Shown here one piece after another: positions 22,585 to 34,558 of a stretch of DNA of 57,530 nt. The DNA is from Batkoa obscura. Its lineage: Eukaryota; Entomophthoromycota; Entomophthoromycetes; Entomophthorales; Batkoaceae. The translations under genes and the position numbers were made by a program. A model generated the notes under the pieces. The model saw only the letters and a list, made by a program, of their open reading frames with translations. It had not been told where the DNA came from and ran no database searches. Positions within the stretch are counted from its first letter, which is position 1, and each line of letters begins with the position of its first letter. Location: the NCBI GenBank assembly GCA_030770535.1, contig JASVEC010000102.1:1-57530 (forward strand), read 5' to 3'.

Positions 22585-22728
22585 AGCTATTAATAGCTGA
22601 GTTAATAAATAGTCAAAGAACAAATAACTGTAATAATATGTAAAAACTATTATTACTTGTACTATATAGGGATGGTTAATTATAGTTTTGGGGTTAATCA
22701 CACCCTCCCATACAGCTATTTATTAACT
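22585..22728. repeat. Subterminal hairpin region of transposon T
   Basis: A perfect 14-bp palindrome, AGCTATTAATAGCT, starts on the last base of the stop codon of the C-terminal ORF. It is followed by AGTTAATAAATAG (22600-22612) whose complement CTATTTATTAACT lies at 22716-22728, with a further inner inverted pair (GTAATAATA/TATTATTAC). The same structure is kept in T1, T3, T5 and T6. It could be a transcript terminator or a transposase-binding zone; function not shown. Confidence 0.7.
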
Positions 22729-23989
22729 TGGCAATATATTAGTAATGTAATTATAACATTAAAATAGTTTATTTATTTGATAATAAATCTGCAATGTTGG
22801 TTATAAAGCAGTTGATGATAAATATTTCTCAATTAAGCTTTATAAGAACATGTATTTAAGATCTAGTAGAAATTCAACTAACTTACATTATGAGCTATAA
22901 TAGAATGATCTAGAATTGTGTTTGGGTACTTTTGTTTTAATAAAAGATGTGATTTTATAGAATTTTAAGCGAAGTTTTTAAAATACAAAATTTTTCAAAA
23001 ATTGGATAAAATAATGAAACTAAACTAATTCAGACAACCCCATCTATAAAAAATAGCTTAGAATTGGGTTTAACTCAAAGTTTGGATTACAAAAAACAAT
23101 TTTTAGCTCAAATTTTTAGAGGTGAAGGGATAGGATATATAAACTTAAAATAAACATTAAAAAGATTGAGTTACAAAAAATAAATGTGATTTGCACAAAA
23201 TAATTGTAATCATTTAAATTTTTATAGTACTAGTTTATTATACTTCCTTTGCAAAATAAAACGTGTCAATTTAAATAATTATCAGTAAAAGTCCAGACCA
23301 CTTTATTTTATAAAATGCTAAAAAAGAATAAATCTAATTCAAATACACAAGTAAAGCTAGATATAAAACCCACCAAGCTTTATAATGGGATAATCAAACA
23401 TGCTTAATTAACTTGGTAATGTTAATTAATGGTAGCAGAAATCAAAGGGGGTCCCCCCCTGTATGAAAATGTATGGAAGCATGGAACATGGAGCATGATT
23501 TGTACAATGTGTGCTAGCTAAGGTAATTTGACAAGGGCCAAGGACTTCTTGGACTTGGGTTTGAATACTTAGAAAATCAATCCTATTTTTGATAAAGTTT
23601 AGTTTTAATATTATTGTTAAACAAACACTTTTTTGTATTTAAATAGTATTAACTTTAGACACATTTAGCATTTAACTGCTGTTGAAACAAATCAAACTGC
23701 TTTTAAAGTTTTCAAAGATAAATTAAATTGACTACGGAAAAATAAATTATGTGACATAAAAAAAGTTCGTATCAACTCAATTAATTGTATTAGGAAAAAT
23801 TGCATTAGTATAATATTTAACATCAATATGTTAACGTTAGAACATCTCAAGATTAAACTATACAATAAAGTATAATTTAATAGGCTTATTTATTTAAAGT
23901 CCTAAGCTTAAATTAATTAACCAAAAGCTTTATTTTTATATCGTATAAATATATGCCTTTATAGTAAAGCAAGAGCCTATAACAAACAA

Positions 23990-24092
23990 GGGTGTTCTTT
24001 TAATTTCATCATCATCTTTTCCATTTTAGAGCGCTATTTGAGTGGAAAAACTGCTAGAAAATTCATACAAAAAAGCACATTTTTTATATAGC
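23990..24092 (-). mobile_element. MITE copy 20, degraded
   Basis: AAGGGTGTTCTTTTAATTTC and GAGCGCTATTTGAGTGG are recognisable; the right end is eroded. Confidence 0.6.
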
Positions 24093-25285
24093 ATCATTAA
24101 TAGCGGCGTTTTCTATCGATATTTCAATAATCTACTGATAGTTCATTATTTGCAAAGTGATTATTGATGGATGTACTATTTATTAATTTTAAGGTCTATA
24201 ATTTAATATGATTAAATTTAGGCTCTGGGGTTATGAACATCAACTATGGTGTTAAAAAGGCCATAACACATGTCTAAAATACCCTTTGAAAGATTTTTCA
24301 ATATTCTTCAATTTTAAAAAATATAAAGCAACATTATAGGATTACCAAAAGTAAAGGGTATTTTGTAATGATTTAATAGTTTTTAGCTGCTGCTACATAA
24401 ATATAACCTAACTTTATAAATTTTAATAATCACTAATCGCATAACACTAACCTAAGTGGTATTGAGAGGATGTAATATTAAAGTTATGTTCGTTAAATTT
24501 TATAAAGTTTCCATCATGTAATTAAAAAATAACTGTTTTTTAAATACTTTTATCTTAGTATGCAGAGGAGGGTCCTTCATTCAAAAATTAGAACTAATTT
24601 TTTTAATAGCCAGTGTAAAATAAGTATAAAAAAGCTTAAGGTCTGAAAATACACAATTGAAAGTTATTTGTCATCAAGAAGTTTTAGTTAACATTAGAAA
24701 AAGATAAAAGAATACTGGGAAAAAAACGATTTTCAAATTTATCGTTATGTTTATGTATCTTAATAATTAAATGTAAATGATTTTATTAGTAAAATAATTC
24801 TCAAAGAGCTTCTTCCGTGAGCCAATTTTGAAAAAAAATTATGAAAATTTGTAGCAAACCCTACAAAACCTCTAAAGTTTAGACCTACGAACATTATTTT
24901 TGATAGCGAGACAATTAAATACGTGTTTAATTTAAGTTTAAAATGCTGCTTTTAAAGGCTTTAAATTTAAGTGGTTTTTAAAAAACTTAAAAGGATACAT
25001 ACAGTTAGAGCAGAATTAAGTCTAGAGTTGAACTTATAAAAATCAAAAAACTGAAATTCAGAAGTTGATGTGATTCGCAATATATTTACAAATTTAAACA
25101 AAATAAGCCTTTTAACAATGGAATTTTATTCCCAAAAGCAGCTGGGGGGAACCTGAGATACTCTTTAGTTTGTTTACAGTCAGCTTATTTAATTATAATT
25201 GATCTCTTTAAAAATAAATAGATAAATTCAAAGAGATTATTTCAAATTTGTAAATCAATCGGTTTATTTCAAAATCACATTATTT

Positions 25286-25377
25286 GGGGATGTATTTTGT
25301 GTTTAACTAACAATTTTCCATTCAAATAGAAATACCGCTTAAAAAATAGAGAAAGTAATAAAAGTCAAAAACATTCC
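25286..25377 (+). mobile_element. MITE copy 21
   Basis: GGGGATGTATTTTGTG to AACATTCC. The core carries an inserted repeat AAATAGAAATACCGC. Flanks are ATTT/ATAT. Confidence 0.75.
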
Positions 25378-28158
25378 ATATTTTGAAATTCAATTTTTAA
25401 TTCTGATGAATTTCTCCTTGTATTTTTAAATACTAAATAAATAAAATAAACTATACTTTAGATTAAATTTAAGGTTTAAATTGATTTTATTACTAGACAA
25501 CTCTTATTGTAAGTTTGTATAAATGTGAATCAATTTGTAGCAGTTATAAAAGCAATTAGTGCAGGATTAATAAAACAACATGGAGTATAGGTGTTGGAAT
25601 ATTAACTAATAAGTCTTAAATAATCTCTTCTAATCTAATAATGTTATATAATAACACATAAAAAAGATGATTTATAAGATGAGAGACAAATTAAGCAAAA
25701 AGACCTTTAAATGGTATCAATGTTTATTTCGTAAAAATAAATATTAGAAATAGAGTTGAAAAATTGACTTTTTTTAATAAAGCATAAGCTTCAAGTTGAT
25801 AATTGTATCATAAAACGTTTAACATTAAAGTTAATTTAAAATATTATAGACTTATTTTTTATACTTAGCCTAGTATAATAAAATTCAAACATTTATGAAC
25901 ACGTAAAATGAGATTTTTAGTATTCGCCATATTTGATATTTGTTATACTGTTGTTCTCTTTATGTTTTAGCATTATAAACTTCTCATTTTCTTAGGATGA
26001 GGGGAAAAACACATTCTCTTTGTTTACTAGCTTGGCTTGTTTTTGAGAAAATAACTTTTATTTTTATTTTCATTTTGTAATTGGGTAAGTAATTTATTTG
26101 GTTCTTAAGTTCTTCATTGATGATGCTGTATGTTAATAGTTATACTAACAGTGTTTGCTTTATTAAATTCTCAATAATATTAAATTTAAGTGAAATAATA
26201 TTGGTTTTATTTTTATAAATTAAACAACTTGGATATAAAAAAGAATGTATTACAAACAATATATACATTAAATGAAGTATATATTAGTATATATACTCCT
26301 TCTTCTACAGATTTTTATATTATAAGATAGCAAACTAATAATTAGCTATACTATTAAGGCTAACCATAACTTTACTGTAATTTTTTTGTAATAGTTTAAC
26401 ACCTTCCTCAGCACTTACTTCCCTCTTTTTTGTTTTTTCTTATATCTATATTTAATATTTATTAACTCTCCCGTTTTGATGTTTAAGTGGGTTAACGTTT
26501 TTTGTTCTTCCTCTTCTTCCCCCTTCCATTTCAATGTCATAAATCCACTCTATACAGCATCATTTTGATTTGACTTAGATAGAATTGAATATTTTGGGTT
26601 GTTTTTCATATTCTAGCATACAAGTTCTTTTGTATACATTATTGTTTGTTAACAAATTCGAAAATAGCTATGGGGGAGGGGGGGATACCATTTATCATTT
26701 ATATGATGTAGTATGCGTATCCGCCCTTTTTGAAATAAGTTGAGACACATCTCTACTATTATTTTTTCAAAAAACAAGTTAAGTATAGCTTTTTTACATT
26801 GTTTTGATCGCCAAACAAATTTTAAAACGTAGACAATAATCTAATCTGAATTTGATTCCCCCCTAGGGCCTAATAAAATCTGATACCCAAAAACCAAGCC
26901 CTTTTAGAAAGGAAAGAAAGCTAAGCTATATGCCATTTTAAGCTTTCTTTTAAACTTTATTAAAAGTTCAAGAGAAATTGTCATCATTAGGGGGAGGAGT
27001 GGAGTATAAAAGTAAATAAATTTATTATTTAAAAGCTCTAATATAGACCGGATTTTTTTTGATCAATGGATAATAACTACTATTTTTGTCTTCATTATTA
27101 ATAAATGTAAATTACTAGCTATATTAAAAAATCTGGGTTAAAGGCAGTAAATAGTTTCCAAAAAATAGGTTGTATTGATATATACTTTGTTGACCAAAAA
27201 CATGCAACTTTGGTTTTTTCATTTGAGAAATCAAACTTATATAAAGTGTAACATTATCTCATCAGATAGTCTCCTCTCTATGGGTTATCAATTTATACTG
27301 CTTTTTTTCTTATACGGGCCTCTTTCTCTCTCTCCCCTTTCCTTTTATTTAAAAAATTCAGCATATTGGTTTGTTTCTATTGTATTAAATTTCAATGACA
27401 GTTCGTTATCTAAAATCAAATGAAATAGCCGAAGTTTGAGGTTTACTTTCTACTTAGAGTTGGTAGATTAGTCCCAAGTATAGCAGTAAGCTATCGTCCA
27501 ATGTTACACGTTTTCCTCAAATCATCAATACATTTATTTTTCCACTAATAAATTAACGTTTTTATTGACTTTTTAATATTATTTGATTTATCACTGTTAT
27601 TTTTGTTTTATATATTCATACTTTTATAATCGCTAGTTGTTTGTAGTTATTTTATAAATCACCTATTTAAAACAACTTCATTTAATTGTTCAGGGTCATT
27701 ATCATAAAGATGGTTCAAAATCCTGGGGATTTTAACATAATATCGAACTAAATATAACATAGATAGAGAAAGCTTTTATTAATAATTGTATTTTAAATTA
27801 ATTTGGTTCTATATATAAGCTGAGCTTATCATAATTAAGTTCTGATTTTAAGCTATCAACACTTGTCATTATTTTATTTTAAATCCATATTCAAGGAATG
27901 CCTTTGTTTGTCGTAATTGAATTTTGATTAACAAAGAATTCAGAAAACAATTTTTACCCATGCATACCTCTGTGTATTCAAGTGGTTAGTTCGATATTAT
28001 ATTTATATTTATATATATTTATAATATTAGTATCAATCTATTAAATGATACCTGTATTAACTTAAAACGATCATTGTGAATTGTTAAAACACATGGGGGT
28101 CCTCCTGTATGCAAAATAAATGGTACTAAAAAGCTCATTTACAGCTTAAATTTTATAC

Positions 28159-28262
28159 AGGGCTGTGTTTTAGTTTTCATTATCTTTCCATTTCTCAAGC
28201 AAGCACTATTTGTTTGGGTGGAAAGATTGTAGTAAAATTTTTAAACAAAAAAATGCATCCCC
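28159..28262 (-). mobile_element. MITE copy 22
   Basis: GGGCTGTGTTTTAGTTTTC to GCATCCCC with a small core expansion (CAAGCAAGCACTATTTG). The flanks no longer match. Confidence 0.75.
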
Positions 28263-28613
28263 TCTATATTGATTAGAACTATCAATATATATCCTGTAAT
28301 AAAATTAAATACTAAGATTAAATTTCAATTAAAAGATAATTTCATATCAAATACAAACCAGCTTAGTTTTAAAGGGAAAAGTCCATTCCCTTTAACAGAT
28401 TATTTGCATTAAAAAAACACAGTTAATTTAATTTTAAACATTATATATACCCCTATCATATATATTTTTTATAAAGAGTTATTAAACGTTTAAAACATCC
28501 TATTAATTAAAATATAGTCATCTATCCATATCTTGTTTGTTATTTATGAATTTTAATACTATTGAGGTGTTGTGATACATAGTGGTGATATAAAAACTGG
28601 ATTTAAAATATCA

Positions 28614-28695
28614 GGATGTATTTTTGTGTTCAAGAATTTTACTAACAAATTTTCCACTTTAAATGGCACTTGAAAGATAGAAAAAAAGTCAGAAA
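28614..28695 (+). mobile_element. MITE copy 23, truncated
   Basis: GGATGTATTTTTGTGTTCAAG through AAAGATAGAAAAA; the right terminus is lost. Confidence 0.65.
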
Positions 28696-29178
28696 GTTTT
28701 AAATCAAAGATTATTATATATTAGTACTTTTTTCAATATTTAATGTCTTTTGAGGTCTAAACATTCTAAACATTTGCTTGATCTTCTAAGTTATGAATTC
28801 CTTTCTTTATAAAGAAATCAAGACTTTTTTTAATGTTAAAGTCAAAAAAAGATCTACTTATATCTCTTTGTTATTATAAAGCTTTTACATTCCAGAAAGC
28901 TTTTTTGATTTTAGAAACAGAGCGATTAGCCACTTTTTGGACCTGGAGGTCTAGAATATGGGCTGGGTAAGGGGCTCTCGCTATCAATTGAAGTTTATTC
29001 ATTTTAATAGAACTTGTGAAAAGTTACAGAATGTGAGCTGTTGGATTATCCATGGCAATAAAAATGCTTTTAATTTTCTAATTTTTCTAATATATTGACG
29101 TATTGTTCATTATTTATATTATTACTTTTATCCATATAGTCAATTAATAAATCCTTTTTATATCTCAAAATACTACTT

Positions 29179-31685
29179 GAAGCCGTCCTAATTGGTTTCA
29201 GAATCTACTTAGAAATTAATCCAAATTTAAAATTCCAAGTTTGTGTTCAATATAACGGTTAAATCTAAAAAGCCCAAAAATAAATGTATCTATTTAAAAA
29301 CTTATTTTAATTGTTTCCTTTTCTTAAATAGCTAATCTTCCTAGTTATATAAATACATTTATTTGACTTTATTTTTTATTGAAATAGAAATAGAAATAGA
29401 AATAAAAATAAAATGCAAACTTTCATAACTAAACTTCGAAATGGAATTTTTGAAAACTTCAATACAATAGGGAGGAGTACACAATATAAACATTGTAATT
29501 CATTTACATCAATTTTAAGAGCTACTTATAACAACCCAAGGTTTATGGAATTTTATAACAAAACAAAACAAAGAAAAGATATGGGGATGTATTTTTGTAT
29601 TTAAGAATTTTACTACAATCTTTCCACTCAAATAGCGCTTAAAAAATGGAAGAATAATGAAACTAAAAAAAACAGCCCCATATATTATCAAAGTTTACTA
29701 TCGATAATAATAAACTTAATCAAGTAATGTATAAAATTAGTGCTTTAAGGGAAACAGGAAACAAAAGTCAGCAAGTAGCGTTATTATCAACTATAGCTTC
29801 AGTATATTCTTTTGATGAATGTAAGAGTTTTGGGTTCAATATAAATAGAAATCAATATGATTATTCAAAAACAAGTAATAATAATAAAATATCAACATTA
29901 AAACCTATTATTAAAAATACAAAAAAAATTAAAGATGACCAAATGAAACTATTATACAATATTTACTAAATGATTCAACTATTTCATCAAGATTTAATAA
30001 AAAAAAATAATGATAGTAAATATTCATCAAATAATATATATATTAAATAAAAGTAGAAGAATGATATATAGTAAATATTTCAATGATCTAAGAGATAAAG
30101 CAGTAGCTAGGTCAACGTTCTTTAAATATATACTAAGTAATTTCAAAAAATCCAGCAAGAAGAACAGATCTATATAATATATGTGCTTAGTATACAAGTT
30201 AGAAAAAAGTTATTTGAAAATAAAATAAATACAGCAATAAAAAACAAAGCAGAGAATAGACGAAATTTTCAACGAAGAAAAATTATACAAATTACATAAA
30301 TTCTGTGTTGATACTCAAAAAACACATTTAATGAAACTGTTAAAAAATTAAATAACAAAAGTTGTATAATAATTTTAGATTTTAAACAAAATATGGAAAT
30401 AGGAACAAGACCAGATTCAATAAATCTAGATCATTGTAATAAACAAGCTATATCAGTATTAGGTATTAGGTTTTGGTGTTTTATATTTAAAAGATGATAA
30501 AACAATAGGCAAAGTTTACTTTGATTATTTATCTGAAATATTGAATCATGATTCAGCATATGCAGGAGATTGTTTAATCAATTTGATCTCTACAGAGCTT
30601 CTATTTAAAAAGTTTACAAAAATATTAATATATGGGCAGATACAGGAAATCATTTTAGATCCCAAGAGTTTCTACACTATATGTTTAAAGAAATTCATAA
30701 AATAAATAGTAGTTTGAATGTCAATCTTAATTTTTTTGCTGAGCATCATGGAAAAAGTATAGTTAATGGACATTTTGGAAACCTTTCAAAATGGAAAAGT
30801 AGTTTTGAAGCGTTAGGTAAAATAGAAGATATCGATCAATTAATTTAAAGATTTGAGGCTTTTATTTGCGAGCATAATAAAATTAATAACTCGACTATTA
30901 ATAATGGGAAAACAGATATAATTTTTAAAAAGTAGTATGAAAGAAACAAAAATACAAAAATAATAATAGAGATGCAGGGCATTAAGAAGCATTTACATTT
31001 TATTAAATATAACAATAAACTACATTGTTATCCAGTATCTGATACATCAAAAAAAAGCGATATAGTCCCAATTAAAGTTATAGAGTCTATAGAAAACAGA
31101 AAAATCAAAAGATCGATCCCAGCTTACCTTACGAAAATAACAGAGAATTTAAAATTTTCGATATTTACTAAGCAAGTAAGTAGTTTGTTGAATGATAGAA
31201 ATAGATTGTTAAATGTCAAGATTACTTAAGCTATTAATAGCTGAGTTAATAAATAGTCAAAGAACAAGTAACTGTAATAATATGTAAAAACTATTATTAC
31301 TTGTACTATATAGGGATGGTTAATTATAGTTTTGGGGCTAACCACTCCCTCCCATACAGCTATTTATTAACTTGGCAATATATTAATAATGTAATTATAA
31401 CATTAAAATAGTTTATTTATTTGATAATAAATCTGCAATGTTGGTTATAAAGCAGTTGATGATAAATATTTCTCAATTAAGCTTTATAAGAACATGTATT
31501 TAAGATCTAGTAGAAATTCAACTAACTTACATTATGAGCTATAATAGAATGATCTAGAATTGTGTTTGGGTACTTTTGTTTTAATAAAAGATGTGATTTT
31601 ATAGAATTTTAAGCGAAGTTTTTAAAATACAAAATTTTTCAAAAATTGGATAAAATAATGAAACTAAACTAATTCAGACAACTCC
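29179..31685 (+). mobile_element. Transposon T, copy T3 (broken transposase)
   Basis: 2507 bp. The left terminus is mutated (GAAGCCGTCCTAATTGG) and the right one is AGACAACTCC. Nearly identical to T1 and T2 over most of its length, with the same frame breaks, the same Asn in KSIVNGHFG and the same nested MITE. It carries four units of the 6-bp GAAATA repeat ahead of the N-terminal Met, against one in T2. A MITE begins 4 bp beyond its right end. Confidence 0.86.
29583..29679 (+). mobile_element. MITE copy 24, nested in T3
   Basis: 97 bp and identical by eye to the T2 insertion, at the same T position. Confidence 0.93.
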
Positions 31686-31689
31686 ATAT

Positions 31690-31788
31690 GGGAGTGTCTT
31701 TTTTGACTTCATTATTTTTTCCAATTTTTAAGTGCTATTTAAGTGGAAAATTTGCCAGTAAGATTCTTAAATACAAAAATACATCCCC
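31690..31788 (-). mobile_element. MITE copy 25, abutting T3
   Basis: GGGAGTGTCTTTTTTGAC to ACATCCCC. ATAT on both sides, with only those 4 bp between it and the T3 terminus. A partial right end of another copy lies at about 31866-31896. Confidence 0.88.
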
Positions 31789-32153
31789 ATATAATAGCTG
31801 ATTTTTTCATCTATTTTTTATTAATACAATCTTTTAAAGCCTTTTATTTTTATAAGAAAAATCTCTAATATAATTCTTAAATACAAAAATACACCCTTAT
31901 ATATATACTAACTAATAATATTACTTAGGTTTAACATACTTAAAAGTATGATTTTTTTCAAAAAACAGAAATAATTATAAAAATAATTGATATTTACAGC
32001 TAAACTTTATTTTTGTGTAGTCACTACTGGGGATGCTTTTTTATATTATTTAAGTTATATATCCAGGAAAAATGCTAAATATGTAAAGCAAAATAAAAAA
32101 AAATGGATCACTGTGTGCTTTTTTATTTGTTAATTTTCAAATTATAATTATAT

Positions 32154-32245
32154 GAGGATATATTTTTTTGTTTAATTTTACTAATGGTTTTTTCACTTAA
32201 ATAATGCTTAGAAGATAGAGAAAGTGATAAAACCGAAAAAAATCC
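32154..32245 (+). mobile_element. MITE copy 26, degraded
   Basis: GAGGATATATTTTTTTG, AAATAATGCTTAGAAGATAG and AAAAATCC are recognisable; both ends are mutated. Confidence 0.65.
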
Positions 32246-32397
32246 ATATATTATTATAGCTGTGGAAATCTAGTTTATTTTAAATTAGCTCAGTTTTTCA
32301 TATTAGCTAGTAAGTTTTTTTAATAAATTTTTTTTAGTTCAAAATACAAAAAGCTTACTTTTATTAAAAAATGTTTATGATATTTTCTTGATAATAT

Positions 32398-32495
32398 GGG
32401 GCTGTTTTTTTTAGTTTCATTATTTTTCCATTTTTTAAGCGCTATTTAAGTGGAAAAATTGTCAGTAAAATTCTTAAATACAAAAATACATCCCC
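32398..32495 (-). mobile_element. MITE copy 27
   Basis: GGGGCTGTTTTTTTTAG to ACATCCCC. ATAT on both sides. Its end type matches the MITE nested in T1-T3. Confidence 0.9.
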
Positions 32496-32707
32496 ATATA
32501 ACAAAATAAAAATAACGATGCAAAAATGCAATCCAATACTATCATTTTATATAATTCACACTAAATAAGCTTGTTCATTATTATTTAATTTATAAAAAAG
32601 GTAATTGTTTACATTTAATATTAATTATATAAATAATTTTACTCTTTGCTGCTTGTTTATTTTTATTTTACTTTAAACTTGCAATCACTATTTTTTTAAA
32701 ATTACAT

Positions 32708-33590
32708 GGGGGTTGTCTGGATTAGTTTCAGAATTTACCTATAAATTAATCCAAAATTTAAATTTTTAAATTTGTGTCTTTAATGTGCCAATTAAATATA
32801 AAAAGCTTAAAAACTAAGCATCCTTTTATTTAACTTAAAAAACTTATTTTAGTTGTTTCCCTGTTAAATAACTGATTTTCCTAACTATATGGGGATGTGT
32901 TTTAGGTTTAAAAATTTTATTAGCAAATTTTCCACTCAAACAGCGCTCAAAAGATAGAAAAAGTAATAAAGTTAAAAAAACACCCCCATATGTTTTATGT
33001 TATTTCTGTTAGATATTTAATAGATATATAATATACAACCATATGATTATATAATTATATAGATACACTTATTTGACTTTATTTTTTATTGAAATAGAAA
33101 TAGAAATAGAAATAAAAATAAAATGCAAACTTTCATACTTAAACTTCAATACAATAGGGAGGAGTACACAATATAAACATTGTAATTCATTTACATCAAT
33201 TTTAAGAGCTACTTATAACAACCCAAGGTTTATGGAATTTTATAATAAAACAAAACAAAGAAAAGATATATTATCAAAGTTTACTATCGATAATAATAAA
33301 CTTAATCAAGTAATGTATAAAATTAGTGCTTTAAGGGAAACAGGAAACAAAAGTCAGCAAGTAGCGTTATTATCAACTATAGCTTCAGTATATTCTTTTG
33401 ATGAATGTAAGAGTTTTGGGTTCAATATAAATAGAAATCAATATGATTATTCAAAAACAAGTAATAATAATAAAATATCAACATTAAAACCTATTATTAA
33501 AAATACAAAAAAAATTAAAGATGACCAAATTGAAACTATCATACAATATTTACTAAATGATTCAACTATTTCATCAAGATTTAATAAAAA
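32708..33590 (+). mobile_element. Transposon T, copy T4 (5' part only)
   Basis: Begins GGGGGTTGTCTGGATTAG; the first about 180 bp are more divergent than the rest. It contains a MITE and the N-terminal coding region, lacks the MITE that splits this region in T1-T3, and has lost about 24 bp near the Met. Its open frame runs from KHCNSFTSILRATYNN through KDDQIETIIQYLLNDSTI, where T1, T2, T3 and T5 shift frame. It ends by fusion to a MITE-like tail (GTGAAGTCAAAAAAAAC, about 33594-33610). Confidence 0.82.
32891..32987 (+). mobile_element. MITE copy 28, nested in T4
   Basis: GGGGATGTGTTTTAGG to CACCCCC. ATAT on both sides. The empty site in T2 and T5 reads CTAACTATATATTTTATG. Confidence 0.9.
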
Positions 33591-33610
33591 AATAGTGAAG
33601 TCAAAAAAAA

Positions 33611-34425
33611 CAATTTAGCTTTTTAAATATATTAAGCGGCTTATTAATAGATGCGCTGTTTATTTGATCGGAAAGCATAATCTTATTTTGATTTTGGTTT
33701 AACTACTATAGCAATAAATTTACAAAGGATAGTTATAGTTTATTTATATATTACAAAAGTAAAGTATTTCATAAATAAATCAAATTTTTTAGGAGTTGTA
33801 ATAATCAATTTGATTAATTTAGTTTAATTTTTATACTATAGTAATATGTTTCAATTTTTAATGCTATTAATAAAATGTATTTTATAAAAATATTTTTGTA
33901 TGTTTAAATGTATATTATTTAATAGTTTAATTAAAGTCAATAATACATAACCCTGACCAAATTGAGTATTTTTTTGAACTAGTTTTATAAAGCAGTGCAT
34001 GAACGTCTCCTTTATACAAATAATAATAATGAAATGGTTTATTAGATGTTTTTATATATATTATAATTTTATAGCATCCATTTTTTATATTTTCATAAAG
34101 TTTTATAACTTTGATCGAATAAAAATATCACCTACTTAAACCATTCACAAGCAATCCAAGACAAAAAAAATCAAATTTTGGTATATAACTAACTCTCTGA
34201 CGACGTTTGAAATTTTAACTTATAGTTAAATGCCCAAGGCTTTTTAGTCCTAAAGAACCACTCAATTATAAAATCCTAAGGATCCAAAGTCAAAATTAGT
34301 AGATACTTTTTAATATGTATAATTTAGTTAAATAAATAGGTTTTGGATACATTATAATTTCTTTTTTTAATATTGAATAAACACAACTGTTAAAACTCAC
34401 CTTTTGGCTTACTCTAATAGCATTT
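33611..34425. other. Intergenic, nothing recognised
   Basis: A+T-rich, no gene or element terminus seen. Confidence 0.45.
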
Positions 34426-34523
34426 GGGGATGTATTTTTTTGTTTAAGAACTTTACTAACAATCTTTCCGCTCAAACAGGGCTTAAAAAGTGGAAAAGTA
34501 ATGAAACCAAAAAAAACATCCCC
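34426..34523 (+). mobile_element. MITE copy 29
   Basis: GGGGATGTATTTTTTTG to ACATCCCC. The direct repeat ATTT is on both sides. Confidence 0.92.
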
Positions 34524-34558
34524 ATTTGTATATTTCAAATATTCATTAAAATATATAT

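Larger units (their letters stand above)
20469..23041 (+). mobile_element. Transposon T, copy T2 (complete ends, broken transposase)
   Basis: 2573 bp from GGGGCTGTCCTAATTGG to AGACAACCCC. Coding order: Met start at 20769 (MQTFITKLRNGIFENF), nested MITE, 80-residue piece 21083-21325, DDE core about 21720-22204, and an 85-residue piece at 22328-22585 that may be the C-terminus. The core has ILDFKQNMEIG (first Asp), IWADTGNHFRSQEF (second Asp) and NFFAEHHGKSIVNGHFG. The second Asp to the Glu of AEHHGK is 34 residues, a DD34E spacing. Several frame changes and stops prevent one continuous protein. Flanks ATAT/ATCT nearly match. I cannot name the superfamily. Confidence 0.87.
23042..28158. other. 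Five-kilobase gene-poor stretch
   Basis: No host gene, tRNA or full-length element is seen on either strand. Two worn MITEs lie inside at 23990-24092 and 25286-25377. Unlike the rest of the desert it holds several short G or C runs, for example near 23448, 25143, 26671, 26862 and 26989. The 82-codon frame at 27175 has no codon pattern or family resemblance to support it. Confidence 0.5.

Noticed and set aside
27175-27423. 82-codon hydrophobic frame
   Set aside because: Isolated, no splice context or family resemblance; A+T-rich DNA easily gives Phe/Leu/Ile-rich frames.
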